In this document: in pieces, positions 1 to 6,992 of the stretch | Layout of the letters: each line of letters opens with the position of its first letter | How positions within the stretch are numbered: position 1 is the stretch's first letter | Assembly (NCBI GenBank): GCA_019347795.1 | Contig: JAHWKS010000152.1 | Span: forward strand, 1 to 8,979 | Source: Planctomycetota bacterium | GTDB taxonomy: Bacteria; Planctomycetota; Planctomycetia; Pirellulales; Pirellulaceae | Direction of reading: 5' to 3' | Length of the DNA stretch: 8,979 bases | Notes under the pieces: model-generated | Database searches by the model: none | What the model saw: the letters and a program-made list of their open reading frames with translations, nothing else | Told to the model about the DNA's origin: nothing | Program-made: the position numbers and the translations under genes

Positions 1-944
1 CTTCCCGACTGCGACCGCGGTTCGGCCTTCGAATGCTGCTGGTCGTCGTAACGATCTTTGGCGTGTGGCTTGGCGTGCAGGTCCACTTCGCTCGGCACGA
101 GAGGCAAGCTCACGAGGCGATCGCGCCGCTCGCGCGAATGATCGAATACGACTTCCAGTACGACGGTGACGGAGAGTACGTTTCTGACGCAGAATTGCAC
201 ACGCCGCCGTGGCTGCAAGAGCTGGTCGGCGAGGAGTTTTTTCGGCGCATCCATACGATCCGCTTCTCGCCTCAGACCACGGACGCCGACCTGGCTGGCG
301 TCCGTGACCGGCTGGAGAATCTGCGAAGCCTTCGCCGGATCGACCTAGCCGGAGCGCGGGAGGTCTCCGACGAAGGTCTTGGCCACCTGCGCGGCTTGCA
401 CCGACTAAAGACGCTGGATCTGAGAACAACGTCCATCTCCAACGCCGGCATCGCTATGCTTGCGGACCTGCCGAACCTCGAGGAATTGCAGTTAGGCTCA
501 TTGGGGTGGCCTCCCAACCGCAGCGTCGATGATGGCGGCCTGCTGCGCGTTTCCCAAATGGGATCGCTGCGAGACTTGTACCTCTGGGGCGGAAGCTTTA
601 CCGACGCCGGCCTCGAGCACCTCGCAGAGATGATGCGACTTCGCCTGCTCTGGCTCCAGCGCACGCGCGTTTCCGATCAAGGAGTCACGCATTTGCAAAA
701 GTTGCAAAACCTCGAAGTCTTGGCGCTCGAGCAATGTGAAATTACCGATGCGGGGTTGCCCGTGGTCGGATCGCTTCCCCGCCTCAAACGTTTGTACATG
801 ACAGGGACCGGGGTCAGCGACGAAGGCTTGAAGTACCTTTCCGATTTGCATGAACTCGAGAAGCTTCGCGTGACGGGAACGCAGGTGACGCCCAGGGGGC
901 TTGCGCAGCTCCAGACCCTCCTGCCGATGTGTGACGCGAAATAG
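1..944 (+). CDS. Membrane-anchored leucine-rich-repeat protein, 5' end cut by window edge
   Basis: The first ATG (33) is probably not the true start. The frame is open to the window edge, and codons 3-32 encode SRLRPRFGLR, which with the following MLLVVVTIFGVWLG makes the basic stretch plus membrane segment common at the N-terminus of planctomycete proteins. After the single membrane segment (about 33-95) comes a linker and then about eight leucine-rich repeats (about 300-920). Each repeat has leucines in an LxxLxxL pattern followed by a T/S-D-x-G-L-type turn, for example FTDAGLEHL and VSDEGLKYL. The third repeat is longer than the others because it contains GWPPNRSVDDG. Such repeats usually form a curved protein-binding surface; the partner is unknown. 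With one N-terminal anchor, the repeats most likely face the periplasm. The stop is 21 bp before the sulfatase start, so the two may be co-transcribed. The family is clear; the function is not known. Confidence 0.85.
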   Translation, partial: SRLRPRFGLRMLLVVVTIFGVWLGVQVHFARHERQAHEAIAPLARMIEYDFQYDGDGEYVSDAELHTPPWLQELVGEEFFRRIHTIRFSPQTTDADLAGVRDRLENLRSLRRIDLAGAREVSDEGLGHLRGLHRLKTLDLRTTSISNAGIAMLADLPNLEELQLGSLGWPPNRSVDDGGLLRVSQMGSLRDLYLWGGSFTDAGLEHLAEMMRLRLLWLQRTRVSDQGVTHLQKLQNLEVLALEQCEITDAGLPVVGSLPRLKRLYMTGTGVSDEGLKYLSDLHELEKLRVTGTQVTPRGLAQLQTLLPMCDAK

Positions 945-965
945 CATGAAAGGATCAACGATTCG

Positions 966-2429
966 ATGCCCGGGAAAACACGATTAATCGCGATTCTTTA
1001 CGGTTTGCTTTCTACATTCGCGGTCGCCGATGAGCGGCCGAACTTTGTGTTCATCCTTGCCGACGATCAATCGCCGGAGACGCTGCGGTGTTATGGCAAC
1101 GAGGTTTGCCAGACGCCCAATCTCGACCGGCTTGCCCGTGAGGGGATGATCTTTCATGACGCCCATCACATGGGCGCGTGGGTGGGGGCGGTTTGCACGC
1201 CTTCGCGGACGATGATCATGACGGGGCGCACCGTGTGGCGGATCCCCGGCGCCCGGGGACCGGGAATCAACCAGCCGAAATCGTTTCGCGAAGAAGCGGC
1301 CCAGCAGAGCCTACCGGCGGTGTTTAACCGCGCCGGCTACGACACCTTCCGCACCTGCAAACGCGGCAACAGCTTCGAGGAGGTCAATCGCCTCTTCACC
1401 GTCCGCAAAGACGCCACCAAGCGAGACGGAACCAAAGAAGGGGGCAGTCACTGGCACGGCGACCAGGTGCTGGAGTACCTCAAGCAGCGCGAAGCCGACG
1501 ACGACAAAGATCCGTTCCTGATCTACTTCGGCTTCTCGCACCCGCACGATCCGCGGAACGCCCCTCCGGACCTGGCCGAAAAGTACGGCGCCGACAACTC
1601 CGGCCCGCCCGAGAAGCCGAACCCCAACGCCCCGCCGCTGCCGGCGAACTATCTCCCCGCGCATCCCTTCCATCACGGCCATCCGGGCCTGCGCGACGAA
1701 GAGAAGGTCCAGGGGGTGATGAAGCGGCGCGACGAGGCGACGGTGCGCAACGAGATCGGCCGCGACTATGCCTGCATCGAGAACATCGACCGGCAAGTCG
1801 GCCGCGTGCTGGATAAGCTCCAATCGATGGGCGAGTTGGAGAACACCTACATCATCTACACCTCCGACCACGGCATCGCGGTCGGCCGGCACGGCTTGAT
1901 GGGGAAGCAGAATCTCTATGAGCACACGTGGCGCGTTCCCTTCATCGTCCGCGGTCCGGGGATCAAGCCGGGGAGCGAGGCCTCGGGGTACATCTACCTC
2001 CTGGACGTGCTCCCCACGCTCTGCGACCTGGCGGGCATCTCCATTCCCGAAAGCGTAGAAGGCAAGAGCTTTCGACCGGTGCTGGAGGGGAAGGCCGACC
2101 GCATTCGCGACGTGCTGTACGGCGTCTACTGCGGCGGCACAACGCCCGGCATGCGGGCCGTCAAGACCGACGGCTGGAAGCTGATCAAGTACGACCTGCT
2201 GGACGGCAAGCTGCGCCAGACGCACCTCTTCAACTTAAGCGAAAACCCGCACGAGTTCCTTCCCGAGCATCACGACTCCGACCTCAAGAAGCAACTCGGC
2301 ATCAATCCTTCGCCGCTGCAAACCAACCTCGCGGAGGATGAAACATACGCCTCCCGGCGCAACGAGCTGGAGGAGCTGCTCAGGAAAGAGATGGAGCGCC
2401 TCGGCGACCCGTACGAGCTGACGCCGTAA
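966..2429 (+). CDS. Secreted formylglycine-dependent sulfatase
   Basis: This is a complete 487-residue protein of the type I sulfatase (alkaline phosphatase-like) superfamily, which hydrolyses sulfate esters. Residues 1-21 look like a signal peptide: basic KTR, then a hydrophobic core, then AVA before DE. The mature protein opens with RPNFVFILADDQ, in which D33 and D34 are expected metal ligands. The CTPSR motif at 77-81 carries the cysteine that is converted to formylglycine, so the enzyme needs a formylglycine-generating partner, which is not seen here. HPHDP at 192-196 and TSDHG at 299-303 (D301, H302 metal ligands), followed by K314 in GLMGKQNLYEH, complete the expected active site. The C-terminal part holds the usual DGWKLIKYD strand and LFNL..NPHE. 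Length is normal for the family. The substrate cannot be read from sequence; a sulfated polysaccharide is the usual inference for planctomycetes. A GAAAGGA stretch at 948-954 could be a ribosome binding site, 11 nt from the ATG. Confidence 0.94.
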   Translation: MPGKTRLIAILYGLLSTFAVADERPNFVFILADDQSPETLRCYGNEVCQTPNLDRLAREGMIFHDAHHMGAWVGAVCTPSRTMIMTGRTVWRIPGARGPGINQPKSFREEAAQQSLPAVFNRAGYDTFRTCKRGNSFEEVNRLFTVRKDATKRDGTKEGGSHWHGDQVLEYLKQREADDDKDPFLIYFGFSHPHDPRNAPPDLAEKYGADNSGPPEKPNPNAPPLPANYLPAHPFHHGHPGLRDEEKVQGVMKRRDEATVRNEIGRDYACIENIDRQVGRVLDKLQSMGELENTYIIYTSDHGIAVGRHGLMGKQNLYEHTWRVPFIVRGPGIKPGSEASGYIYLLDVLPTLCDLAGISIPESVEGKSFRPVLEGKADRIRDVLYGVYCGGTTPGMRAVKTDGWKLIKYDLLDGKLRQTHLFNLSENPHEFLPEHHDSDLKKQLGINPSPLQTNLAEDETYASRRNELEELLRKEMERLGDPYELTP

Positions 2430-2448
2430 GCCACGCTGAGCACGCCCT

Positions 2449-3684
2449 TCAAGAGGCGTCGTCGCGGCGGACGTTGAAGAGTTCGCCTTCTTGCAGCTCT
2501 TTGTCCTCGGCGAGGTTTTCGCCCAGGGGGACCACCGCCGCGCGGTCGTACCAGCGGAACTCCACGTCGAGGGGGCCGATGTGGCGGATCTCGGCCTCAA
2601 AGTCGCCGATGGTGAACTGGTCCCCTTCGTGCAGCCAATAGCTCTTGCCGCTGCGGCGGTCGATCATCCATACCTGCCGCCGGCCGTCCACTTCGGTGAT
2701 GCCGTTGACGTACGTGAACTGCGCCTGTTCGTAGGGCGGCTTATCCTCTCCCGGCTCGGACTGGACCACGGCGGGCGGCTCGCTCACGGTGATCTTCACG
2801 TCTTGCGAGGCGGTGCGCACCGGCACGCCGTCGTCGGAGACGCGAAGGGTGATGTAGTACTCGCCCGGCTTCGGCGGCGTCCAGGAGAGCTGCCCGGTCT
2901 TGGAATCGAACCGAGGATCGCTCACGTCCTGCGAATCCCAAGACCAGGTGAGTTGGTCATCCTCATCCGGATCGCTGGCGGTGGGAGAAATGGTCACTTC
3001 CCGCCCGGCCGAGCCCGACTGCGAGCCGACGCTGAGCTTCGGCGGCGCGTTAGGCGGACCAAACATGTTCCGGCCGCAGATCGCCTCGATGTAGTCCTGC
3101 ACGTCGTCCTCGGCGAGGCGATCGGAAGGCGGATGGTGGAGCTGGTCGCGCTCCGGGGCGTCGGCCAGCGAGAGGGCTTCGACCGTCATCGAGAACGCGA
3201 TCGTCTTGGAGTCCCGCGGCGTGACCTGAAGCGACTTGACGCGGTGCAGGTAATCGACGCTGTAGAACTGGTGCAGGAGTCGCGTGAGCTGTTCCAGCCT
3301 CCCGGCGCCGCTCATGGAGAACGTGTGCCCCGTGAAGCCCTCCGTCTGCGAGCGCAGCCCGCCGGTCACCGGGCTGACCTTCGGCTCGCTGAAACCGACG
3401 TCGTTCACCGTCTTCAAGAGCCAATCGGTATAGAGCTGCCGCGCCTGCGAAACGTTGGGAGGAAGCGACCGCTCGCGATAAGCGGCCAGCCGCTGCTCGG
3501 CGATTCGTCCCAAGTCGGTTTGCCGCTCTTTCTGGCTCTTTTCGCCCGACAGCCGCTCCAGGACCTGGTCGCGCTGAGCGAACCCCGCCTGGACCTGGCG
3601 AAGCACGTAAAAGCCGGCGATCGCCACGGCGAGGACGCCGACGGTGATTGCCAAGAGGCGTTCGCGACGATTCATGGAATTCAT
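2449..3684 (-). CDS. GspM/PilO-like protein fused to an Ig-like domain and a GspC/PilP-like tail
   Basis: This is the last gene of the secretion operon, 411 residues. A short basic cytoplasmic start (NRRER) is followed by one membrane segment (about 9-28) and a charged helical, probably coiled-coil stretch (about 30-75). Residues about 80-172 fit the small ferredoxin-like periplasmic domain of GspM/PilO. Next comes RNMFGPP (205-211), similar to the short motif that precedes the periplasmic part of GspC and PilP proteins. Residues about 217-302 form an Ig-like (PKD/He_PIG-type) domain, with SDPDEDDQLTWSWD, FDSKTGQLSWTP and GEYYITLRVSDDG. Residues about 318-385 contain SYWLHEGDQFTIGDFEAEI, which resembles the beta-rich homology region of GspC/PilP that contacts the secretin. 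The start is 4 bp after the gspL-like stop; the second ATG (3675-3673, M4) is an alternative. An AGGAG lies 13 nt from the first ATG, rather far. The GspM/PilO role is likely by position and topology; the GspC-like role of the tail is inferred. Confidence 0.78.
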   Translation of the reverse strand: MNSMNRRERLLAITVGVLAVAIAGFYVLRQVQAGFAQRDQVLERLSGEKSQKERQTDLGRIAEQRLAAYRERSLPPNVSQARQLYTDWLLKTVNDVGFSEPKVSPVTGGLRSQTEGFTGHTFSMSGAGRLEQLTRLLHQFYSVDYLHRVKSLQVTPRDSKTIAFSMTVEALSLADAPERDQLHHPPSDRLAEDDVQDYIEAICGRNMFGPPNAPPKLSVGSQSGSAGREVTISPTASDPDEDDQLTWSWDSQDVSDPRFDSKTGQLSWTPPKPGEYYITLRVSDDGVPVRTASQDVKITVSEPPAVVQSEPGEDKPPYEQAQFTYVNGITEVDGRRQVWMIDRRSGKSYWLHEGDQFTIGDFEAEIRHIGPLDVEFRWYDRAAVVPLGENLAEDKELQEGELFNVRRDDAS

Positions 3685-3688
3685 CGAA

Positions 3689-5149
3689 TTATTCTGACTC
3701 CTGCGGCGGCACGCGGACCGTCACGTTGTCGAACCGCCACGGATATTCCGAGCGTTGATTGTTTTCCTGGGCGCCCTTGCCGCTCGCTTCATGCCGCTGG
3801 TCATTCAGGTTATGGACCATCTGCGAGGTGTCGGCGGCCTCATTCGCGTAGCCGTCCAGGAGCATCTGCCCGCCGCCGCTGGGAAGCGCGACCGCCCGCA
3901 GCCGCGTGACCAGGATCTCGTCGCCGGGCGGGAGGTCCTGCGACGTTTCTTTCAGCTCGTCCAGCCACGGGACGTCGCCGCCGGCGAACTCTTCGATCTC
4001 CGCGACTTTCGCCAGCGCAGCGCGGGCCTTCTCCACGTCGGCATCGAGCGCCTTGACCTCGTCCCGCAGATTGCTGATCTCCGCATCTTTCGCCCGCAGC
4101 CGATCCCACAGGAGAAATATGCCGAACAGCACGATCGCGGCCGCGGTCGCCGCCAGCAGCACGTGCTGCCGGCGCCGGCTGGGCGGCGTCGGCTTGCGAC
4201 GCGGATTCAGGAAGTCGATGTCGTGCCGGGCCTGGGCCGCCTCGTCCAGCAGCATTCCCAACAGCGGCGCAAACCGCCCGGGATGATCGGGCAGGTCGTT
4301 CTTCAGCTCGCCGCCGGTCTCCACGACGGAGAACGGATCGAGCGACTCCACCGGGAGCGACAACTGCTCGGCGACAATGGACTCGATCGGCGTAAGCCGG
4401 CTCCGCTCGCCGCACAGCACGAGCCGCTCGACGCGCCGGCCGCCAAGTTGGTTCTGCGCGGCGGCGATGGTGCGGCGGGCCTCGCCCATCAGGGCCCGCA
4501 CCTGCGCTTCGTCCTCGGCCGCCGGCAGCCGCACGGTGCGGACGAAAGCGACCGTATCGCCGATGAGCACGGTCAGATCGGCCTCGTCGGTGAGCAGGTC
4601 CACCAGCATCCGGCACTCGCCGCTGGGCCGCACTCGCCGCAGGAGGGACGCGGCGGCGAAGGGCCGCAGCACGAGCCGCTGCATGGGGAGTCCCGCGGTC
4701 TCGCACGTCTGGCGAATCTGCTCCACCAGCTTGGGCGCGATCACCGCCGCGAGCACGTTTGCGGCGGCGCCGGACGCTTCGACGGGGGGCTCATCGAGAG
4801 GCACGAAATCGAGCGGCCAGTCTTCGCTCAAGCCGGCGAAGTCCCGCATCGCCTGGAACCGCACCATGTCGGGCAGCTCTTCCGGCGGGGCGGGAGGAAG
4901 CGACAACCGCCGCAATTCGATGCTCGTCCGGCCGATGGCCACGAGCGATTCGCACCGCCCGATCCGCCGCGCCGCCAGCGCAGCGGCGATGCGCGCGCCG
5001 ACGTTCACATCGGCGAACGTTTCGCCCGGATCGCGCGGCGCCAGCTCGACGGCGAAGGCATGCTCCACCACCGCCTCACGGCCGCGCGTGCGGGCCACGG
5101 CGACGCGGGCCTCACGGCCGTCCCATTCCAGTGCTAAAAGTCGAGGCAT
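3689..5149 (-). CDS. gspL: GspL-like inner-membrane platform protein (PilM-PilN fusion)
   Basis: The protein has 486 residues. Residues 1 to about 300 fit the actin-like cytoplasmic domain of PilM/GspL, starting with LLALEWDGREARVAVAR and ending with RFAPLLGMLLDEA. FLNPRRKP (313-320) leads into a basic stretch (RRR, 325-327) and one membrane segment (about 328-348). A coiled coil (about 350-388) and a small periplasmic PilN-like domain (about 392-486) follow. In known T2SS, GspL links the GspE ATPase to the pseudopilus platform and pairs with GspM. The nucleotide loops look degenerate: the usual D-x-G at phosphate loop 2 is VDLL (183-186), and the usual GG of the adenosine loop reads CGER (246-249). 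This fits GspL, which is not expected to act as an ATPase, better than free PilM. The ATG at 5149 is the only start, because a TGA inside the upstream repeat (5167-5165) closes the frame. No Shine-Dalgarno is visible before it. The protein may be annotated PilM or PilN in other genomes. Confidence 0.85.
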   Translation of the reverse strand: MPRLLALEWDGREARVAVARTRGREAVVEHAFAVELAPRDPGETFADVNVGARIAAALAARRIGRCESLVAIGRTSIELRRLSLPPAPPEELPDMVRFQAMRDFAGLSEDWPLDFVPLDEPPVEASGAAANVLAAVIAPKLVEQIRQTCETAGLPMQRLVLRPFAAASLLRRVRPSGECRMLVDLLTDEADLTVLIGDTVAFVRTVRLPAAEDEAQVRALMGEARRTIAAAQNQLGGRRVERLVLCGERSRLTPIESIVAEQLSLPVESLDPFSVVETGGELKNDLPDHPGRFAPLLGMLLDEAAQARHDIDFLNPRRKPTPPSRRRQHVLLAATAAAIVLFGIFLLWDRLRAKDAEISNLRDEVKALDADVEKARAALAKVAEIEEFAGGDVPWLDELKETSQDLPPGDEILVTRLRAVALPSGGGQMLLDGYANEAADTSQMVHNLNDQRHEASGKGAQENNQRSEYPWRFDNVTVRVPPQESE

Positions 5150-5153
5150 GCCA

Positions 5154-5188
5154 GGGGCCGGGGGTCAGGGGTCAGGGGTCAGGAGTCA
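5154..5188. repeat. GGGGTCA heptamer array (5 units) between gspK and gspL, G-quadruplex capable
   Basis: In-phase 7-bp units on the plus strand: GGGGCCG (degenerate), GGGGTCA three times, GGAGTCA. A further isolated GGGGTCA sits at 5225-5231 and contains the gspK stop codon. Positions 5154-5178 read G4-CC-G5-TCA-G4-TCA-G4, which matches the four-run rule for an intramolecular G-quadruplex with loops of 2, 3 and 3 nt. The G-rich strand is the template strand of the operon, so the mRNA would be C-rich here. The array occupies the place where a gspL Shine-Dalgarno site would be. Confidence 0.88.
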
Positions 5189-5228
5189 GCTTTGGGGCAC
5201 GCTTGCGGTTTCGCGATGAAGCCCGGGG
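5189..5228. other. Remainder of the gspK-gspL spacer
   Basis: With the heptamer array this makes the 79-bp gap between gspK and gspL, by far the longest in the operon. It contains CGCTTGCGGTTTCGCG, which resembles another short motif I associate with dispersed planctomycete repeats, and weak GGGC/GCCC pairing (5195-5198 with 5221-5224). No promoter or convincing hairpin was recognised. Confidence 0.35.
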
Positions 5229-6992
5229 TCAGAGTTCGTCGGTGGTCTCGATGCCGAGGATGTCCAGGGGATAGCCGCGGCCGAGGTGGGTGATATCTCT
5301 CCAGAATAATATGCGGGGGGTCGATTGCGTAGCGTCGATGATCACTTCGGAGCGGGCGGCGGCGGCGCCGTCCTCGTAGTAGCCTACCACCTGCGCGCGA
5401 TACACGTCGCCGCCGGCGGTGAGGATGGCGCTGAGGGCCTTCATCTCGCCGAGCGTGACGATGCCGGAGGTGAGCAGCCACGTCTCGAAGCGGCGGTTGG
5501 GATCTTCGCCGGGGTCCTCCATCTGACGCTCGGCGATGATCGTATCCACGATCTCCTCGCTCAGCCCCGGCACGCCCAACAGCAGCGTCCGCGGGGCCTG
5601 GTTAACGTTGATCCGCCCCGGAATCCACGCGCTGGCATTTACCGAGACGTTGTCCAGGAGGATCGGAAGGTAGGCGGCCATCGCGACCGGGTCTTCGGGG
5701 AAGGGGGACTCGTAGATCGTGGCGTCGTCATCGTCATCGTTTCCGCCTCGACCGCCGCCTCTGCCGCCTTCTCCATCATCATTCGGCTCGCCGCTGTCGC
5801 CGCTCGGTCCGTCGCCGCTCGGTCCGCCGCGTCGTAAGTCGTCGTCTACTTCGACGAGGACGGCGCCGCCGCCGTCATTGTCGCCGCCCCGGCCGCGGCC
5901 GCCTCCGCCGCCCCCTTCGGAGACGCGGACTCGGGCGCCGATGAGGTCGATGATGCGGGCGATCTTCGTTTCCCCCTGCCGCGATGTGTCGATTTCAATC
6001 GCCTCGGCCGGCTGCCCAACAACCGGCTCCGGTCCGAATGGATCCTCGTCTTCGTACGGCCCATACTGACGATAGGCGATGATGAACTTCACCCACTCCT
6101 CCTCGAAGACGGCGCTCAACTGCTCCTGAAGCTGCGCCAGGTCGTCCTGATTGATGTAGATGCGCGGAAGCCCGGCGAGGTTGACGTTCCGCTCCATGCT
6201 CCAGAGCGTGAGGTAGCCGGACCAGCCGCGGTCCATCGAGCCGTCGGGCGACTCGCCCAAGACCGCCGCGGTCATCTCGTGCGGGTCGAGCACGCCGTTG
6301 CGGTTCACGTCGGCGCCGAACAGGAGCTGCGGCGTCACCCCCGGCACGAGGAGCAATTCCTCGACCGTGTCCAGCGGCGCGTTCTTCGCGGCGTAGGGCG
6401 GGTCGAGCGTCATGTAGTATTCGTCCTCGGCGCCGAACTCCCGCGGCTCTATGTCCTCGTCGATGTAATCCAGAATGGCGTCGGCCACGTCTTCCGTCAT
6501 GTTCGGCAGCGCCATGAGCAGATTGCGTCCCATGCCTTCCATCAGCGGCTGCTTCTCCAGCCACGGCAGCGCGTTGATGTTCACGCGGGCCGACTCGTTC
6601 TCCAGCCCGTAGCGCAGTCCGCCGGGATAACCGACATCGTCCAAGAGCGGCGACAGCACGCTGAACCGGCCGCGAAGATTGGGATCGGGATCGTCCACCA
6701 CCAATTGCGCCTGGAAGTACGCGGGATTATCGAAGTGGCCGCCCGCCTCCAGCAGCGTAGCCGGGTCCTGCATGAGGAACTTTCGAGTCGAGGCGACGCC
6801 GGAATCGACCAGCATCCGCGCTTGGGCCTGCCGCCCCGCGTACTCCGTCGCCTCCCGCTGCGTGATCATCAACTCACAAAACGCATACGCCGCCAGCGCC
6901 AGGATCACGACGACGATGAGCACGATCACGAGCACGATGCCGCGCGGCGCATCATTCCGCATTCCGCAATCCGCAATCCGCATTCGCGTCAT
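5229..6992 (-). CDS. gspK: Type II secretion pseudopilin GspK
   Basis: The chosen ATG (6992-6990) overlaps the gspJ stop as ATGA and has a GGAGGAGG site 4 nt upstream, giving 587 residues. The frame stays open upstream of it only because it overlaps gspJ. Residues 1-13 are coded by a heptamer repeat. RG|IVLVIVLIVV (17-28) is the prepilin peptidase site and hydrophobic helix; +5 is Ile, as expected for GspK, the pseudopilin that lacks the conserved Glu5. Helix-hairpin-helix-like segments occur at about 159-179 (ALPNMTEDVADAILDYIDED) and 461-490 (INVNQAPR, GVPGLSEEIVDTIIAER). Residues 228-239 form a perfect EF-hand-type calcium loop (D-N-N-G-L-D-E pattern in DVNRNGVLDPHE). Residues about 359-424 are a Gly/Asp/Arg low-complexity linker. 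In known systems GspK caps the pseudopilus in complex with GspI and GspJ. The protein is far longer than the roughly 320 residues of enterobacterial GspK, partly because of the linker and the calcium-loop region. Its stop codon lies in a GGGGTCA repeat copy. Confidence 0.92.
   Translation of the reverse strand: MTRMRIADCGMRNDAPRGIVLVIVLIVVVILALAAYAFCELMITQREATEYAGRQAQARMLVDSGVASTRKFLMQDPATLLEAGGHFDNPAYFQAQLVVDDPDPNLRGRFSVLSPLLDDVGYPGGLRYGLENESARVNINALPWLEKQPLMEGMGRNLLMALPNMTEDVADAILDYIDEDIEPREFGAEDEYYMTLDPPYAAKNAPLDTVEELLLVPGVTPQLLFGADVNRNGVLDPHEMTAAVLGESPDGSMDRGWSGYLTLWSMERNVNLAGLPRIYINQDDLAQLQEQLSAVFEEEWVKFIIAYRQYGPYEDEDPFGPEPVVGQPAEAIEIDTSRQGETKIARIIDLIGARVRVSEGGGGGGRGRGGDNDGGGAVLVEVDDDLRRGGPSGDGPSGDSGEPNDDGEGGRGGGRGGNDDDDDATIYESPFPEDPVAMAAYLPILLDNVSVNASAWIPGRINVNQAPRTLLLGVPGLSEEIVDTIIAERQMEDPGEDPNRRFETWLLTSGIVTLGEMKALSAILTAGGDVYRAQVVGYYEDGAAAARSEVIIDATQSTPRILFWRDITHLGRGYPLDILGIETTDEL
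5796..5825. repeat. 15-bp tandem duplication inside gspK
   Basis: The unit GTCGCCGCTCGGTCC occurs twice without a gap (5796-5810 and 5811-5825). It codes the repeated GPSGD pentapeptide in the Gly/Asp-rich linker of GspK. Being a multiple of three, it lengthens the linker without breaking the frame, which suggests the linker grows by slippage. Confidence 0.9.
6954..6988. repeat. Heptamer tandem array (5 units) coding the gspK leader
   Basis: Five in-phase 7-bp units on the plus strand: ATTCCGC, ATTCCGC, AATCCGC, AATCCGC, then a degenerate ATTCGCG. The array starts 1 bp after the gspJ stop codon on the plus-strand coordinates and falls in gspK codons 2-13, giving RMRIADCGMRN. The 7-bp period is not a codon multiple, so the amino acid sequence shifts through all three frames. 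It resembles the short tandem heptamer repeats (STRR) known from filamentous cyanobacteria. Confidence 0.85.

Noticed and set aside
1311..2225. 304-codon open frame on the - strand inside the sulfatase gene
   Set aside because: Antisense to a complete sulfatase with all active-site motifs; composition is that of a GC-driven shadow frame.
2420..2460. Possible bidirectional terminator between the sulfatase and the gspM-like gene
   Set aside because: Only a 6-bp GACGCC/GGCGTC pair with a 29-nt loop was found and no T-run on either strand, too weak to call.
2491..3909. 472-codon open frame on the + strand opposite the gspM-like and gspL-like genes
   Set aside because: It runs across the junction of two well-supported minus-strand genes, is rich in Arg, His and Gly as expected for an antisense frame in GC-rich DNA, and shows no recognisable domain.
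3755..5137. 460-codon open frame on the + strand inside gspL
   Set aside because: Antisense shadow with Arg/His/Gln-rich low-information sequence; gspL has clear domain structure on the other strand.
5154..5188. CRISPR-like array
   Set aside because: The units are contiguous 7-bp repeats without spacers.
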